The position numbers and the translations under genes were made by a program. Shown here piece after piece: positions 50,348-60,716 of a DNA stretch of 64,000 nucleotides (the first letter of the stretch is position 1; every line of letters begins with the position of its first letter). This stretch comes from Chitinophaga sp. XS-30 (lineage in GTDB: Bacteria > Bacteroidota > Bacteroidia > Chitinophagales > Chitinophagaceae). The notes below the pieces were generated by a model. The model was given only the letters and a program-made list of their open reading frames with translations, was not told where the DNA came from and searched no databases. The stretch is from positions 990,032-1,054,031 of the forward strand of contig NZ_CP043006.1 of the NCBI RefSeq assembly GCF_008086345.1, given 5' to 3'.

Positions 50348-51187
50348 TTACAATTCGGAAAATGTGTCACCTTGCCGGATATCACCGGTTTCAAACCCCT
50401 TTTTGAACCAGTACATGCGTTGCCGGGAAGTGCCATGGGTGAAAGCGTCCGGCACAACATAACCCTGTGCCTGCTGCTGAAGGCGGTCGTCCCCGATGGC
50501 ATTGGCCGCATTGAGGGCCTCTTCGATATCGCCGGGCTCAATGATGTTCTGTAACTGCTGGGTATGATGCGCCCATACGCCGGCCAGGAAGTCCGCCTGC
50601 AGTTCCAGCTTTACGGAGAGTTTGTTGTATTCCGTTTCGCTGACGCGGCCGCGCATGCGCTGCACTTTGTCCGAGATGCCGGTGATCTTCTGGATGTGAT
50701 GCCCCACTTCGTGAGCGATGACGTAGGCCATGGCAAAGTCCCCGGGAGCATTGAGCTTGTGGTGCAGTTCGTCGTAGAAAGACAGGTCGATATACACCTT
50801 TTCATCCGCCGGGCAGTAAAACGGGCCGGAGGCGCTGCTGGCGTTGCCGCAGGCGGATTCCACCACCCCGGTGAAGAGCACGAGTGTCGGTTCCCGGTAT
50901 TGCTGGCCCATTTCGGAAAATACCTTGTTCCATACATCTTCGGTTTCCGCGAGCACCACTTTAACGAACCCGGCGGCCTCGTTTTCCGCGGCCTGTTGTT
51001 CCGGGGAAAGTTGCTGCTGTGGTCCTGCCTGTTGCATGTTCATGACCTGGGAGGGATCACCGCCGAGGAAATAGATGAGCAGGGCTATAACGATGCCGCC
51101 GATGCCGCCTCCGGCGATGAGGCCGCCCCGGGAGGCGCCGCGGCGATCTTCTACATTACCGCTTTCGCGGCGTCCTTGCCAACGCAT
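50348..51187 (-). CDS. neutral zinc metallopeptidase (YpfJ-like)
   Basis: The ATG at 51187 gives the usual start MRWQGRRESGNVEDRRG. One membrane helix follows (GGLIAGGGIGGIVIALLIYFLGG, about residues 21-43), then a Gln-rich linker. The zinc motif is HEVGHH (His159, Glu160, His163). Other family blocks: FTGVVESACGNASSASGPFYCPADEKVYIDLSFYDEL and, near the C-terminus, AFTHGTSRQRMYWFKKGFETG. Length is 279 aa. A membrane-bound protease of the YpfJ type; substrate unknown. Confidence 0.9.
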   Translation of the reverse strand: MRWQGRRESGNVEDRRGASRGGLIAGGGIGGIVIALLIYFLGGDPSQVMNMQQAGPQQQLSPEQQAAENEAAGFVKVVLAETEDVWNKVFSEMGQQYREPTLVLFTGVVESACGNASSASGPFYCPADEKVYIDLSFYDELHHKLNAPGDFAMAYVIAHEVGHHIQKITGISDKVQRMRGRVSETEYNKLSVKLELQADFLAGVWAHHTQQLQNIIEPGDIEEALNAANAIGDDRLQQQAQGYVVPDAFTHGTSRQRMYWFKKGFETGDIRQGDTFSEL

Positions 51188-51521
51188 ATGGAATGAGGTT
51201 TTGGTTAGTCGTATAAAATTAAGAAATAAACCAGATGCCGGGTCAGAATTCCGGTCGTTCTCCGGCTGGCCATCTGGACAGGAAATTTGGGTGTTAACAC
51301 CGGTTGGGAAAATGAACAAAATGAACAGCGCGGGAGAGCGGAGAACCCTGTTAATTTGTGATTGTTCACATAACCATAAGTGGGGTTAAGATTTTTATGG
51401 CTGGCGGCGGTCTCTACCGCTGCCATTCCCGCCCAAGCAAAAGGCCGGGTAAAAACCCGGCCCGGCTGAAGGTTACAACAAAATCTAAACCTGCTTATGA
51501 GAAATCTTGAATTATTCGTTT
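51188..51521. other. intergenic region between gltD and the YpfJ-like gene
   Basis: A 334-bp stretch that must contain the promoter of the YpfJ-like unit (leftward) and holds the gltD terminator near its right end (51439-51462). No gene was seen. Confidence 0.4.
51439..51462 (-). terminator. terminator of the gltB-gltD unit
   Basis: GGCCGGGT (51443-51450) and ACCCGGCC (51455-51462) make an 8-bp stem around AAAA; on the minus strand a TTTT run follows. It lies about 60 bp after the gltD stop. Confidence 0.7.
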
Positions 51522-52997
51522 TTAGATGGACAATGCCATCACGGAATGGTCCTTGCTTTCCAGCTGGGAACTGCCCATCAGGAACTCGTCCACTTTCCGC
51601 GCACATTCCCGTCCCTCACTGATCGCCCACACCACCAGGGATTGACCCCGCCGCATATCGCCCGCAGTAAATACCTTGGGAATGGATGTCTGGTATGCCT
51701 TTTCGGTGGCTTTTACATTTCCCCGGTCATCCGTTTCCACACCAAGATCGTCAAGCATGCCCTTATGTTGCGGATGCAGGAAGCCCATTGCCAGGAATGC
51801 CAGTTCGCAAGGCACTTCCCGCTCGGAACCCGGCACTTCCGTAAAGCGCGCCGGACGGCCATCTTCACCGGAAGTCCATTGCAGGTCTACCAGCAGCAAA
51901 CCTTTCAGGTTCCCTTTATCATCGCCGACAAAAGACTTGGTAGCGATAGCCCATTTGCGGTCCGCCCCCTCCTCATGAGAAGAAGATGTTTTCAGCACCA
52001 TCGGGTAAGTGGGCCAGGGCATGTAAGGCGTTCTTTCGCCGGGAGGCTTGGGCAACAGCTCCAGCTGTGTGATGCTCCGCGCACCGTGACGGTTGGATGT
52101 GCCAACACAATCCGAACCCGTATCGCCGCCACCGATCACCACAACATTTTTGCCTTTGGCGATAATATCTTCTCCTTCCACTTTCAGTTTGCTTACCCGT
52201 TTGTTCTGCTGTTTGAGGAAGTCCATCGCAAAATGAACACCTTTCAGCTCACGGCCGGGAATGGTCAGGTCCCGCGGGATGGTAGAGCCACCGGCGAGCA
52301 CCACCGCATTATATTCGCGCAACAGGTCATTCACACTAACGTTAACGCCTACATTGGCATTGCACTGGAACACAATTCCTTCTTCTTCCATCAGCGTGAT
52401 CCTGCGGTCGATCACCCATTTTTCGAGTTTGAAATCCGGGATGCCGTAACGGAGCAGTCCGCCCGGCCTGTCATCCCGCTCCAGCACGGTCACCTGGTGG
52501 CCGGCGTAGTTCAGTTGTGCGGCGGCCGCGAGCCCGGCGGGACCGGAGCCGATCACCGCTACTTTCTTGCCGGTGCGTACGCGGGGAACTTTGGCTTTCG
52601 CCAGCCCTTTATCAAATGCGATCTCGATAATGTGTTTCTCTATTTCCTCGATGGCTACCGGCGGCTGGTTAATGCCCAGTACGCAGGCGCTTTCGCAGGG
52701 GGCGGGACAAATCCGGCCGGTGAATTCAGGGAAGTTGTTGGTAGCCGTAAGAATATCATAGGCCTCCTGCCAGTCCTTCCGGTACACGGCATCGTTAAAC
52801 TCCGGGATCACATTCCCCAGCGGGCATCCGCTGTGGCAGAAGGGAACACCGCAGTTCATGCAGCGTGCGGACTGCTCATTCAGCTTCGGCTCCGGGAAGC
52901 GTTCCACAAATTCATTATAGTGTTTGATCCGCGCTTTCGGATCAGCCTTTCCGGGAAGCTCCCTTGTAAATTCCAGAAATCCTGTAGGTTTACCCAT
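51522..52997 (-). CDS. gltD: glutamate synthase small subunit (NADPH)
   Basis: GltD feeds electrons from NADPH through FAD and Fe-S clusters to GltB. Start at 52997 (MGKPTGFLEFTRELP) is the common family start. N-terminal cluster cysteines are present: CMNCGVPFCHSGCPLGNVIPEF and CPAPCESACVLGI. Dinucleotide motifs: VAVIGSGPAGLAAAAQLNYAG (FAD) and NVVVIGGGDTGSDCVGTSNRHG (NADPH). Length is 491 aa. It lies 81 bp downstream of gltB on the same strand. Confidence 0.95.
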   Translation of the reverse strand: MGKPTGFLEFTRELPGKADPKARIKHYNEFVERFPEPKLNEQSARCMNCGVPFCHSGCPLGNVIPEFNDAVYRKDWQEAYDILTATNNFPEFTGRICPAPCESACVLGINQPPVAIEEIEKHIIEIAFDKGLAKAKVPRVRTGKKVAVIGSGPAGLAAAAQLNYAGHQVTVLERDDRPGGLLRYGIPDFKLEKWVIDRRITLMEEEGIVFQCNANVGVNVSVNDLLREYNAVVLAGGSTIPRDLTIPGRELKGVHFAMDFLKQQNKRVSKLKVEGEDIIAKGKNVVVIGGGDTGSDCVGTSNRHGARSITQLELLPKPPGERTPYMPWPTYPMVLKTSSSHEEGADRKWAIATKSFVGDDKGNLKGLLLVDLQWTSGEDGRPARFTEVPGSEREVPCELAFLAMGFLHPQHKGMLDDLGVETDDRGNVKATEKAYQTSIPKVFTAGDMRRGQSLVVWAISEGRECARKVDEFLMGSSQLESKDHSVMALSI

Positions 52998-53078
52998 ATC
53001 TCTTTGCCCCGTGAGGGGACGCTTTTTAAAGTGAATCAAAGCATTCTCCGGTGCCTGTGCACCGTTTCAGAAGGCCCG

Positions 53079-56000
53079 TCAGACCTTGTTTTTTACGCCT
53101 TTCTGCGCAGCAGCTTTCAATGCGGCCTTGTATTCTTTCGGGAATACTTTTACGAAGTGGCGGAGCTGGTTTTCCCAGTCTTTCAGAATGAACTTCGCCA
53201 CCGTACTGTTCGTATAAGCGTGATGTTTCGTGATCAGGTCCTGCAGCTGTGCGGCATCTTCTTCGCCCAGCGGGTCCAGGTCTATCATATCCGTATTGCA
53301 GCGGCTGCTGAAAACGCCTTTCACATCATATACATAAGCGATCCCGCCGCTCATGCCCGCGCCGAAGTTGCGGCCGGTTTCACCCAGGATCACCGCTTTG
53401 CCCCCGGTCATGTACTCGCAACCGTGGTCGCCGGTGCCTTCTACCACAACCGTTGCGCCGGAATTCCGCACGCAGAAACGCTCACCCGCTTTACCGCGGA
53501 TGTATGCCTCTCCGGATGTGGCCCCATAAAGCGCCACGTTACCGGCGATGATATTTTCCTCTGCCTTGAACCCTGCTTCCGTAGATGGATACAGGATCAG
53601 CTTGGCCCCGGAGAGCCCTTTCCCGAAGTAGTCGTTCGCTTCGCCTTCCAGCTCCAGCGTTACCCCTTTGGTATTGAATGCCCCGAAGCTCTGCCCGGCG
53701 GAACCGGTGAACTTGAAGTGAATGGTATCTTCCGGTAATCCTTCGCTTTTGTAAATCTTGGATATTTCGTTGGACAGGATGGTGCCGATGGTACGGTCCG
53801 TATTCTTCACCCTGAACTGTCCGAACAGGCGGGTTTTATTTTCCAGCGCCGGTTTTGCGGCTTTCAGCAATTGCCAGTCCAGCACTTCCGCCAGGCCATG
53901 GTCCTGCTCCTCCTGCTTGTACAGGCCGGTATCTGCTGCAGCCGGCTCACGGTACAGGATGGGAGAAAGGTCCAGGTGTTTATATTTCCAGTGGGAGATA
54001 TTGTCCCGCACTTTCAGGGTATCTGCCTGGCCCACCATTTCTGCTACGGTACGGAAGCCCAGTTCCGCCATGATCTCACGGAACTCTGCTACCAAGAAGT
54101 GGAAGAAGTTCACCACATGGGTGGGATCTCCGGCGAAGCGTTTCCGCAGTTCCGGGTCTTGTGTGGCAACGCCAACGGGACAGGTGTTCAGGTGGCATTT
54201 GCGCATCATGATGCAGCCTTCCACCACCAGCGCCGCGGTGGCAACGCCCCATTCTTCGGCGCCCAGCAGGGTAGCGATGGCAATATCGCGCCCGGTTTTC
54301 AGCTGGCCGTCCGTTTGCAGGGTCACGCGGCCTCTTAATTTATTGCGGACAAGTGTTTGATGTGTTTCCGCCAGGCCCAGCTCCCAGGGCAGGCCGGCAT
54401 GTTTGATGGAACTGATGGGCGAAGCACCGGTACCGCCATCGTGGCCGGATACGAGTATCACGTCCGCATGTGCCTTGGCCACACCGGCAGCAATGGTGCC
54501 TACACCGGCTTTGGATACCAGCTTCACGCTGATGCGCGCGGCGCGGTTCGCATTTTTCAGGTCGAATATCAGCTGCGCCAGATCCTCGATAGAATAAATA
54601 TCGTGGTGCGGCGGCGGGGAGATCAGGCCTACGCCGGGCGTAGCGTGACGGACCTTCCCGATCCATTCATCTACTTTATGGCCGGGCAGCTGGCCGCCTT
54701 CCCCGGGCTTGGCGCCCTGGGCCATTTTGATCTGCAGTTCGTCAGCATTCGTCAGGTAATAGCTGGTCACGCCGAAACGTGCGGAAGCTACCTGTTTGAT
54801 GGCCGAGCGCATGGAATCTCCGTTCGGCAACACCTCATAGCGGATCTCATCTTCTCCGCCCTCACCGGTATTGCTTTTTGCACCGATGCGGTTCATGGCG
54901 ATCGCCAGCGTGGAGTGTGCCTCATGGCTGATGGAACCGAAGCTCATGGCGCCGGTGGCAAAACGTTTCAGGATGCTTTCCGCTGATTCCACTTCTTCCA
55001 GCGGAACGGAGGGGCGGGTACGGTTGAACGTGAACATGCTCCTCAGGGTAGCGGCTTTTTCGCTCTGATCGTTTACGGCTTTGGAATATTTTTTAAAGAT
55101 GTTGTAGTCGTTCATCCTTGTTGAATACTGCAACAAGTGAATGGTGGTAGGATTGAAAAGGTGGAATTCCCCTTTCCTTTTCCACTGGTAAATACCGCCG
55201 GTGCTGAGGCGCTGAACGGGTGTTTCCTTGCGGCCGTAGCTCGTCCAGTGCTTGGCCAGCGTTTCCTGCGCGATCTGGTCCAGCCCCATACCCTGAATAC
55301 GGGAAACAGCGCCGGTGAAATACTTGTCCACCACAGATTTGTTGATGCCCAGTATTTCAAAGATCTGCGCACCCTGGTAGGACTGCAGGGTGGAAATACC
55401 CATTTTGGAGAACACTTTCAGCAATCCTTCGCAGATCGCCTTGATGTAATTCTTTTTCAGTTTATCCACATCCAGGTCCGTCTGCAATTTGCCGTTCAGG
55501 CGCATGTTGCGGATGGTGCTCAGGGCCAGGTACGGGTTGATAGCCGTAGCGCCGAAGCCCAGCAGGCAGGCGATATGATGCACTTCCCATACGTCCCCGG
55601 CTTCCACGATCAGGCCCACCTGGCCGCGGTAACCTTTGCGGATCAGGTGGTGGTGAACAGCGGAAAGCGCCAGCAGCGAAGGTATCGCCGCATGTTCAGA
55701 ATCAATGGCGCGGTCAGACAGGATGATCACTTCAAAACCGTCTTCCACCGCATCCACCGCATAACGGCACAGCCTGGCCAGGCCCTTTTCGAGGGAGCCG
55801 GGTTTACCGTCTGCCTTGAAATAGGTATGTAATGTCTTGGCCTGGAAGATGCCGGTATCTATACTGCGGATCTTTTCAATATCGTAGTTGTTCAGGATGG
55901 GATGCGGCAAGGCAACACTGTGGCAGTGCAGCGGATCTTCATCCAGCAGGTTGCCGTTATTGCCTACGAAAGTGGCGAGGGACATCACCAGTCTTTCCCG

Positions 56001-57608
56001 GATGGGATCGATGGGCGGATTGGTCACCTGGGCGAACAGTTGTTTGAAATAGCTGCTCAGATGCTGCGGCTGATCGCTCAGCACGGCCAGCGGAACGTCC
56101 GTGCCCATGGAGCCAATGGGCTCCTTGCCCTCAATTGCCATGGGAGCGATGATGCTTTCGAGATCTTCGGTGGAGTACCCGAAGGCGCGTTGATATTTGA
56201 AGATCTGCTCTTGTTCCAGGTGAGTAAAAGTTACCCTCGGCTCAGGCAGCTCATCGATGCGGATCTTGTATTTATTCAGCCATTCGGCATAAGGCTGCTG
56301 GGAGCAGATGGACTGTTTCAGTTCCTCATCGCCGATGATGCGGCCCTGTTCCATGTCTACCACGAACATCTTGCCGGGCTGCAGGCGGCCTTTCTCTTTT
56401 ACATTTTTCGGGTCGATGGGCAGTACGCCGGCTTCCGAGGCCATAATTACCCGGTCATCCTTCGTTACCACAAAACGGGAAGGGCGGAGACCGTTACGGT
56501 CCAGCGTAGCGCCGAGTATCTTGCCGTCTGTGAAGGAGATGGAGGCGGGCCCGTCCCAGGGTTCCATCAGCGAAGCATGGTATTCATAAAAAGCTTTCTT
56601 TACCGGGTCCATATCCTCGTTGCCGTCCCAGGCTTCCGGGATCAGCATCATCATGACATGCGGGAGGGACCGGCCGGTAAGGTTCAGCAGTTCAATCACA
56701 TTGTCCAGGCAGGCGGAGTCGGATTGACCGTCTTCCACGATGGGGGAGAGCATTTCCATCTCTTCCGGTGTGAAATACTTCGTCACAAAGCTGCTTTCGC
56801 CGGCGCGAAGCCAGTTCAGGTTGCCTTTCAGCGTATTGATCTCGCCGTTGTGCGCAATGAAGCGGAACGGATGGGCCAGTTTCCAGCTGGGGAAAGTATT
56901 GGTCGCAAAACGGGAGTGGATCAGCGCGAAAGCGGAAACTGCGCGGATATCCCGGAGATCAGGGTAGTAATGGCCCACCTGGTAGGTGGTCAGCTGACCT
57001 TTATATACGATGGTGCGGGACGAAAGCGAAGCAAAGTAGATCTCCGCCTTGTCTTTCGGAATGGAGTTGCGTACGGTCTTGGTAATATAATTACGCAGCA
57101 CGAACAGTTTGCGTTCGAACTCTTCCTGGTCTGAAATATGATATGGGCAGGCGATGAACAGCTGTTCCATCTCCGGCTCAACGGACAGGGCGGTTTCACC
57201 GATACCATCGGGACGAACGGGCACCTTGCGGTATCCGAGGATGTCCAGCCCGATCTTTTCCGCACAACGCTGTATGATCTCGCGGCACTCTTCGCGCCAG
57301 CGCGGTTCTTTCGGGAAGAATACCATCCCCACACCATATTTGCCCGTCTCCGGAAGACGAATGCCGAGTTTCAGGCATTCGGCATAAAAGAATTCATGTG
57401 GCAGTTGTATAAGTATGCCGGCACCGTCGCCCGTAGTACGCTCACATCCACAGGCGCCGCGATGTTCCATATTTTCCAGCATTGTTAATGCATCCTGGAT
57501 GATCTGGTGGGATTTGCGTCCCTTGATATGGGCGGTAAAGCCCGTACCGCAGGCATCATGTTCAAATTCCGGTCTATACAAACCTTGCAATTGGCTCACT
57601 TCACGCAT
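53079..57608 (-). CDS. gltB: glutamate synthase large subunit
   Basis: GltB makes two glutamates from glutamine and 2-oxoglutarate. The start at 57608 gives MREVSQLQGLYRPEFEHDACGTGF; Cys20 is the predicted catalytic N-terminal Cys after removal of the propeptide. Also seen: the class II amidotransferase domain, a central part with the FMN-binding synthase domain (SKAGVGTIAAGVAKAHADVILVSGHDGGTGASP), the 3Fe-4S cluster cysteines CIMMRKCHLNTCPVG, and a C-terminal GXGXG-repeat domain. Length 1509 aa is normal. With gltD it forms the enzyme; gltB precedes gltD in one leftward unit. Confidence 0.96.
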   Translation of the reverse strand: MREVSQLQGLYRPEFEHDACGTGFTAHIKGRKSHQIIQDALTMLENMEHRGACGCERTTGDGAGILIQLPHEFFYAECLKLGIRLPETGKYGVGMVFFPKEPRWREECREIIQRCAEKIGLDILGYRKVPVRPDGIGETALSVEPEMEQLFIACPYHISDQEEFERKLFVLRNYITKTVRNSIPKDKAEIYFASLSSRTIVYKGQLTTYQVGHYYPDLRDIRAVSAFALIHSRFATNTFPSWKLAHPFRFIAHNGEINTLKGNLNWLRAGESSFVTKYFTPEEMEMLSPIVEDGQSDSACLDNVIELLNLTGRSLPHVMMMLIPEAWDGNEDMDPVKKAFYEYHASLMEPWDGPASISFTDGKILGATLDRNGLRPSRFVVTKDDRVIMASEAGVLPIDPKNVKEKGRLQPGKMFVVDMEQGRIIGDEELKQSICSQQPYAEWLNKYKIRIDELPEPRVTFTHLEQEQIFKYQRAFGYSTEDLESIIAPMAIEGKEPIGSMGTDVPLAVLSDQPQHLSSYFKQLFAQVTNPPIDPIRERLVMSLATFVGNNGNLLDEDPLHCHSVALPHPILNNYDIEKIRSIDTGIFQAKTLHTYFKADGKPGSLEKGLARLCRYAVDAVEDGFEVIILSDRAIDSEHAAIPSLLALSAVHHHLIRKGYRGQVGLIVEAGDVWEVHHIACLLGFGATAINPYLALSTIRNMRLNGKLQTDLDVDKLKKNYIKAICEGLLKVFSKMGISTLQSYQGAQIFEILGINKSVVDKYFTGAVSRIQGMGLDQIAQETLAKHWTSYGRKETPVQRLSTGGIYQWKRKGEFHLFNPTTIHLLQYSTRMNDYNIFKKYSKAVNDQSEKAATLRSMFTFNRTRPSVPLEEVESAESILKRFATGAMSFGSISHEAHSTLAIAMNRIGAKSNTGEGGEDEIRYEVLPNGDSMRSAIKQVASARFGVTSYYLTNADELQIKMAQGAKPGEGGQLPGHKVDEWIGKVRHATPGVGLISPPPHHDIYSIEDLAQLIFDLKNANRAARISVKLVSKAGVGTIAAGVAKAHADVILVSGHDGGTGASPISSIKHAGLPWELGLAETHQTLVRNKLRGRVTLQTDGQLKTGRDIAIATLLGAEEWGVATAALVVEGCIMMRKCHLNTCPVGVATQDPELRKRFAGDPTHVVNFFHFLVAEFREIMAELGFRTVAEMVGQADTLKVRDNISHWKYKHLDLSPILYREPAAADTGLYKQEEQDHGLAEVLDWQLLKAAKPALENKTRLFGQFRVKNTDRTIGTILSNEISKIYKSEGLPEDTIHFKFTGSAGQSFGAFNTKGVTLELEGEANDYFGKGLSGAKLILYPSTEAGFKAEENIIAGNVALYGATSGEAYIRGKAGERFCVRNSGATVVVEGTGDHGCEYMTGGKAVILGETGRNFGAGMSGGIAYVYDVKGVFSSRCNTDMIDLDPLGEEDAAQLQDLITKHHAYTNSTVAKFILKDWENQLRHFVKVFPKEYKAALKAAAQKGVKNKV

Positions 57609-57839
57609 TGGCTTAGATTTTTTTCCTTTTATCAGATACCTCACTCCACGGCAGGCAAGGCCTATCTCCGTGGAACAGTACCGTAATTTGTATTGGGAAC
57701 GTTTAAAGATACTAATAGAATGCGGAATTTTTTATAGAATGCACTATTAAAGCCACAAAATTTAGAAAAATGTAAAAATCAACGGGCTTCTATTTAAATT
57801 TTATAAAAATTGAACGGTACATCCGGTGATGGCGGGCAT

Positions 57840-57865
57840 AAAAAAGCCGGGCATCACTCCCGGCT
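57840..57865 (-). terminator. terminator of the GHL10 gene
   Basis: A 7-bp stem (AGCCGGG at 57845-57851 with CCCGGCT at 57859-57865) is followed on the minus strand by a T run. It lies 20 bp downstream of the glycosyl hydrolase stop and ahead of gltB. Confidence 0.75.
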
Positions 57866-57884
57866 CCTGAAAGACGTGTGCTGG

Positions 57885-59426
57885 CTAGGGTTCGAAATGA
57901 AAATGCGGCTTTCCCCCGATGATTTCCATACGCAACGGATCACTCTGAAGGCTTTCATTTTGCATACGGTCAAGTGCCGTAACAATATAAACATAAGGCC
58001 TGCCTTTAATGTATGTTCGGTCCATCCAGAAAGGGTCCGGCATCTGCGGCACAATGGCCAGGATGTGGGCCGGATCGTTCAGGTTGATGGCCTGTTGGGC
58101 TTCAAAGCGATACAATACATACTGGCGGGTCTGACCGGAAGTATCATCGTCTGACCACCGGATCTCAAGGCCCTGGGGCCTTTCAAAAGCATCAATGAAA
58201 TACGGCGCCAGGGGCGCTTTATCGTCCAGCCAGGGCATGGTGGGGCGCAGCGCCGGATAGCGGTAAAAGTGGTTTTTCAGGGAATCCGCGAATCCCAGCG
58301 GATTGTCCGCAAAGGTTTTGCCACTGTAAAAAACGCTGCCCTGCACGGTATTGAGGGAGCGGGCAGCCTGTATCTGCCGGGGCATTTCCATCGTGCTTTT
58401 CCAGCCGGCTGTGCTGCCGATGCGGTAGGGGGCATGGCCGATGTACATATGACGGCCATAAGCATGGTCCGCCCACCAGTTCACCAGCACCTCGAACGGC
58501 ACCAGGCGATGACCGAATTCCCAATAAAGCTGCGGGGTCAGGTAATCGATCCAGCCCAGGCGCTGCCATTTGATCACATCCGCATAAAGGTCATCGTAAT
58601 TGGTAAGGCTCCCTTTGGTGGGGGTACCGTTCGGGTCTTTGTCCTGGCTCCGCCAGACCCCGAAGGGGCTGATCCCGAACTTCACCCAGGGCTTTTCCTC
58701 CCGGATGGCCGTGTGCAGCATATATATAATACTGTCCGTATTCGAGCGCCGCCAGTCATCGATGCTTTTCCCCCGGCCATAGGTACGGAAGGAGCGGCTG
58801 TCCGGGAAATCCCTGTTGGCGATGCGGTAAGGATAGAAATAATCATCGAAATGAACGGCATCAATATCATACCGGCGCACCACATCCCGGATCACACTGG
58901 TCAGATAACTGCGCGCCTCGGGAATGCCCGGATCGAAATATTTGTTATTGCCATAAGTAACGAACCACTGCGGTTTCATGATGGAGATATGGTTGGGCGC
59001 CAGCCTGGCCGAGCGGTAGTTGATCACTGCGCGGTAAGGGTTGAACCAGGCGTGGAACTCCATTCCCCGTTTGTGCGTTTCTGTTATGATAAACTCCAGG
59101 GGGTCGTAATAAGGAGCGGGCGCTCTGCCCTGGGTTCCGGTGAGGTACTCGCTCCATGGCTCATACGGGGAAGGATAAAAAGCGTCGCTGGCCGGTCTTA
59201 CCTGGAAGATAATGGCATTGATGCCGGTACGTTGATAATCGTCCAGCAGCCGGATCAGTTCCTGCTGTTGTTCCGCGGTGCTCATGCCCTTGCGGGAAGG
59301 CCAGTCGATATTGCTGACAGTAGCGATCCATACTGCCCGGAGCTCCCTTTTCGGAGCCAACTGGGCCTTGCTTTGCTGGATGAGACAGCAACATCCTATT
59401 AATCCTGCCAGAATAAACTTCAACAT
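57885..59426 (-). CDS. GHL10 family (DUF187-type) glycosyl hydrolase-like protein, secreted
   Basis: The 513-residue protein has a signal peptide (FILAGLIGCCCLIQQSKAQ) and a GHL10 TIM-barrel: ELRAVWIATVSNIDWPS near the start, INAIIFQVRPASDAFY, GMEFHAWFNPYR, and the conserved YDIDAVHFDDYFYPY with acidic residues. A C-terminal part from about residue 420 is fibronectin-like in spacing. GHL10 members bind or cut glycans of the cell wall or polysaccharides; the substrate is unknown. In Bacteroidota they are usually periplasmic. Confidence 0.85.
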   Translation of the reverse strand: MLKFILAGLIGCCCLIQQSKAQLAPKRELRAVWIATVSNIDWPSRKGMSTAEQQQELIRLLDDYQRTGINAIIFQVRPASDAFYPSPYEPWSEYLTGTQGRAPAPYYDPLEFIITETHKRGMEFHAWFNPYRAVINYRSARLAPNHISIMKPQWFVTYGNNKYFDPGIPEARSYLTSVIRDVVRRYDIDAVHFDDYFYPYRIANRDFPDSRSFRTYGRGKSIDDWRRSNTDSIIYMLHTAIREEKPWVKFGISPFGVWRSQDKDPNGTPTKGSLTNYDDLYADVIKWQRLGWIDYLTPQLYWEFGHRLVPFEVLVNWWADHAYGRHMYIGHAPYRIGSTAGWKSTMEMPRQIQAARSLNTVQGSVFYSGKTFADNPLGFADSLKNHFYRYPALRPTMPWLDDKAPLAPYFIDAFERPQGLEIRWSDDDTSGQTRQYVLYRFEAQQAINLNDPAHILAIVPQMPDPFWMDRTYIKGRPYVYIVTALDRMQNESLQSDPLRMEIIGGKPHFHFEP

Positions 59427-59586
59427 GAACTCAACTGTTTTACCGGAAATGGCCTTTACCTGAAAAAGTGCGAAAATAAAGTACTGCGGTTAATTACCAA
59501 ATACGGAAGATGCTCATTTTCAGCAAAACAAGCGCCATATTTTACAAGCGGTAAAAAGATCGTACTTTGTAGAAAGCGTCCGCGGT

Positions 59587-60612
59587 ATGAAACGAAAAAC
59601 GGTTATTTATGTTGTTTTGTTCTTTGCCGGCATGTGCCATGCATGCCGGGCGCAATCCGTTCCAACCGGAATGGAAACGGCTGCGCAGCAGTTCATCGCT
59701 TCCCTGGATGCGCCTTTGCGGCAGCAGGCCTGTTTCCCCTGGGAAGATGAGGAGCGGTACAACTGGCATTTTGTGCCGAAGCAACGGAAAGGGTTGCCTT
59801 TAAAGGACATGACGGCGGCGCAGCGGGAGAAAGCATACCTGTTGCTGAAGGCCTGTATGAGTGGCAGCGGTTATCAGAAAGCCCGTGCTATTGTGGCCAA
59901 TGAAGAGATACTGAGAGCGCTCGAAGGGCGCGGACCGGAAGACAGCTATCGTGATCCCGGGAAATACTACTTTACCGTATTTGGCGAACCCGCTGCCGGA
60001 AAGCCCTGGGGCTGGCGGATGGAAGGGCATCACCTGTCGCTGAACTTTTCAGCGGTGGACAGCAGTCTCGTGGCTGGTACCCCGGCTTTCATGGGCGCCA
60101 ACCCGGCCATTGTGCCCGATGGGCCAGCTAAAGGCAGGCAGGTTTTAAAAGAAGAGTCTGCCTTGGGGTTTCAATTGCTGCATTCGCTGAACAAGGCCCA
60201 GCTGCAGCAGGCGCTGGTCATGGATAAAGCCCCGGCGGATATTATTACCGGCAACGCCCGGAAGGCCTGGCTGCCGGAACCTCCCGGTCTGCCGTTCCCG
60301 CAGCTGAACCCGGAACAGCAGTTGCTGCTGAAGCGGCTGCTGGCGGTGTATGTGGACCGGTACACCAGCCTGATGGCGGATATCCTCTGGAAAGAGATCA
60401 CGGCGGCCGGGCTGGACAATCTGCATTTCGCCTGGGCCGGAGCGCAGCAATGGGGTGGCGGGCATTACTACCGCATACAGGGGCCTACATTCATTATAGA
60501 ATATGACAATACGCAGAACAACGCCAACCATGTGCATACAACGTTCCGGGACCTGAAGAATGATTTCGGGGAAGATATGCTGAAACAGCATTATGAGCAG
60601 GCGCACCGGTAA
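59587..60612 (+). CDS. DUF3500 domain-containing protein, secreted
   Basis: The 341-residue product begins with a signal peptide (VIYVVLFFAGMCHACRA). The mature part matches DUF3500: YNWHFVPKQRKGLPLKDMTAAQREKAYLLLKACMS, the central YFTVFGEPAAGKPWGWRMEGHHLSLNF and LHFAWAGAQQWGGGHYYRIQGPTFIIEYDNTQNNANHVHTTFRD. Conserved His, Trp and Asp residues suggest an enzyme or binding protein, but no activity is established. Confidence 0.87.
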   Translation: MKRKTVIYVVLFFAGMCHACRAQSVPTGMETAAQQFIASLDAPLRQQACFPWEDEERYNWHFVPKQRKGLPLKDMTAAQREKAYLLLKACMSGSGYQKARAIVANEEILRALEGRGPEDSYRDPGKYYFTVFGEPAAGKPWGWRMEGHHLSLNFSAVDSSLVAGTPAFMGANPAIVPDGPAKGRQVLKEESALGFQLLHSLNKAQLQQALVMDKAPADIITGNARKAWLPEPPGLPFPQLNPEQQLLLKRLLAVYVDRYTSLMADILWKEITAAGLDNLHFAWAGAQQWGGGHYYRIQGPTFIIEYDNTQNNANHVHTTFRDLKNDFGEDMLKQHYEQAHR

Positions 60613-60699
60613 GTGTGATAAAAAAGGGGTTTCTCCCGTAAAAAAGGTTCCCCGTTGCTCTGCATGACCAGGAACAAAGGGTGTGGAATTTGCCGGAAA

Positions 60700-60716
60700 A
60701 CCGCCATGGTGGCGGT
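60700..60716 (-). terminator. hairpin at the end of mgsA
   Basis: ACCGCCA (60700-60706) pairs with TGGCGGT (60710-60716) around a TGG loop; a TTTT run follows on the minus strand. It touches the mgsA stop codon (60716-60718). Confidence 0.6.
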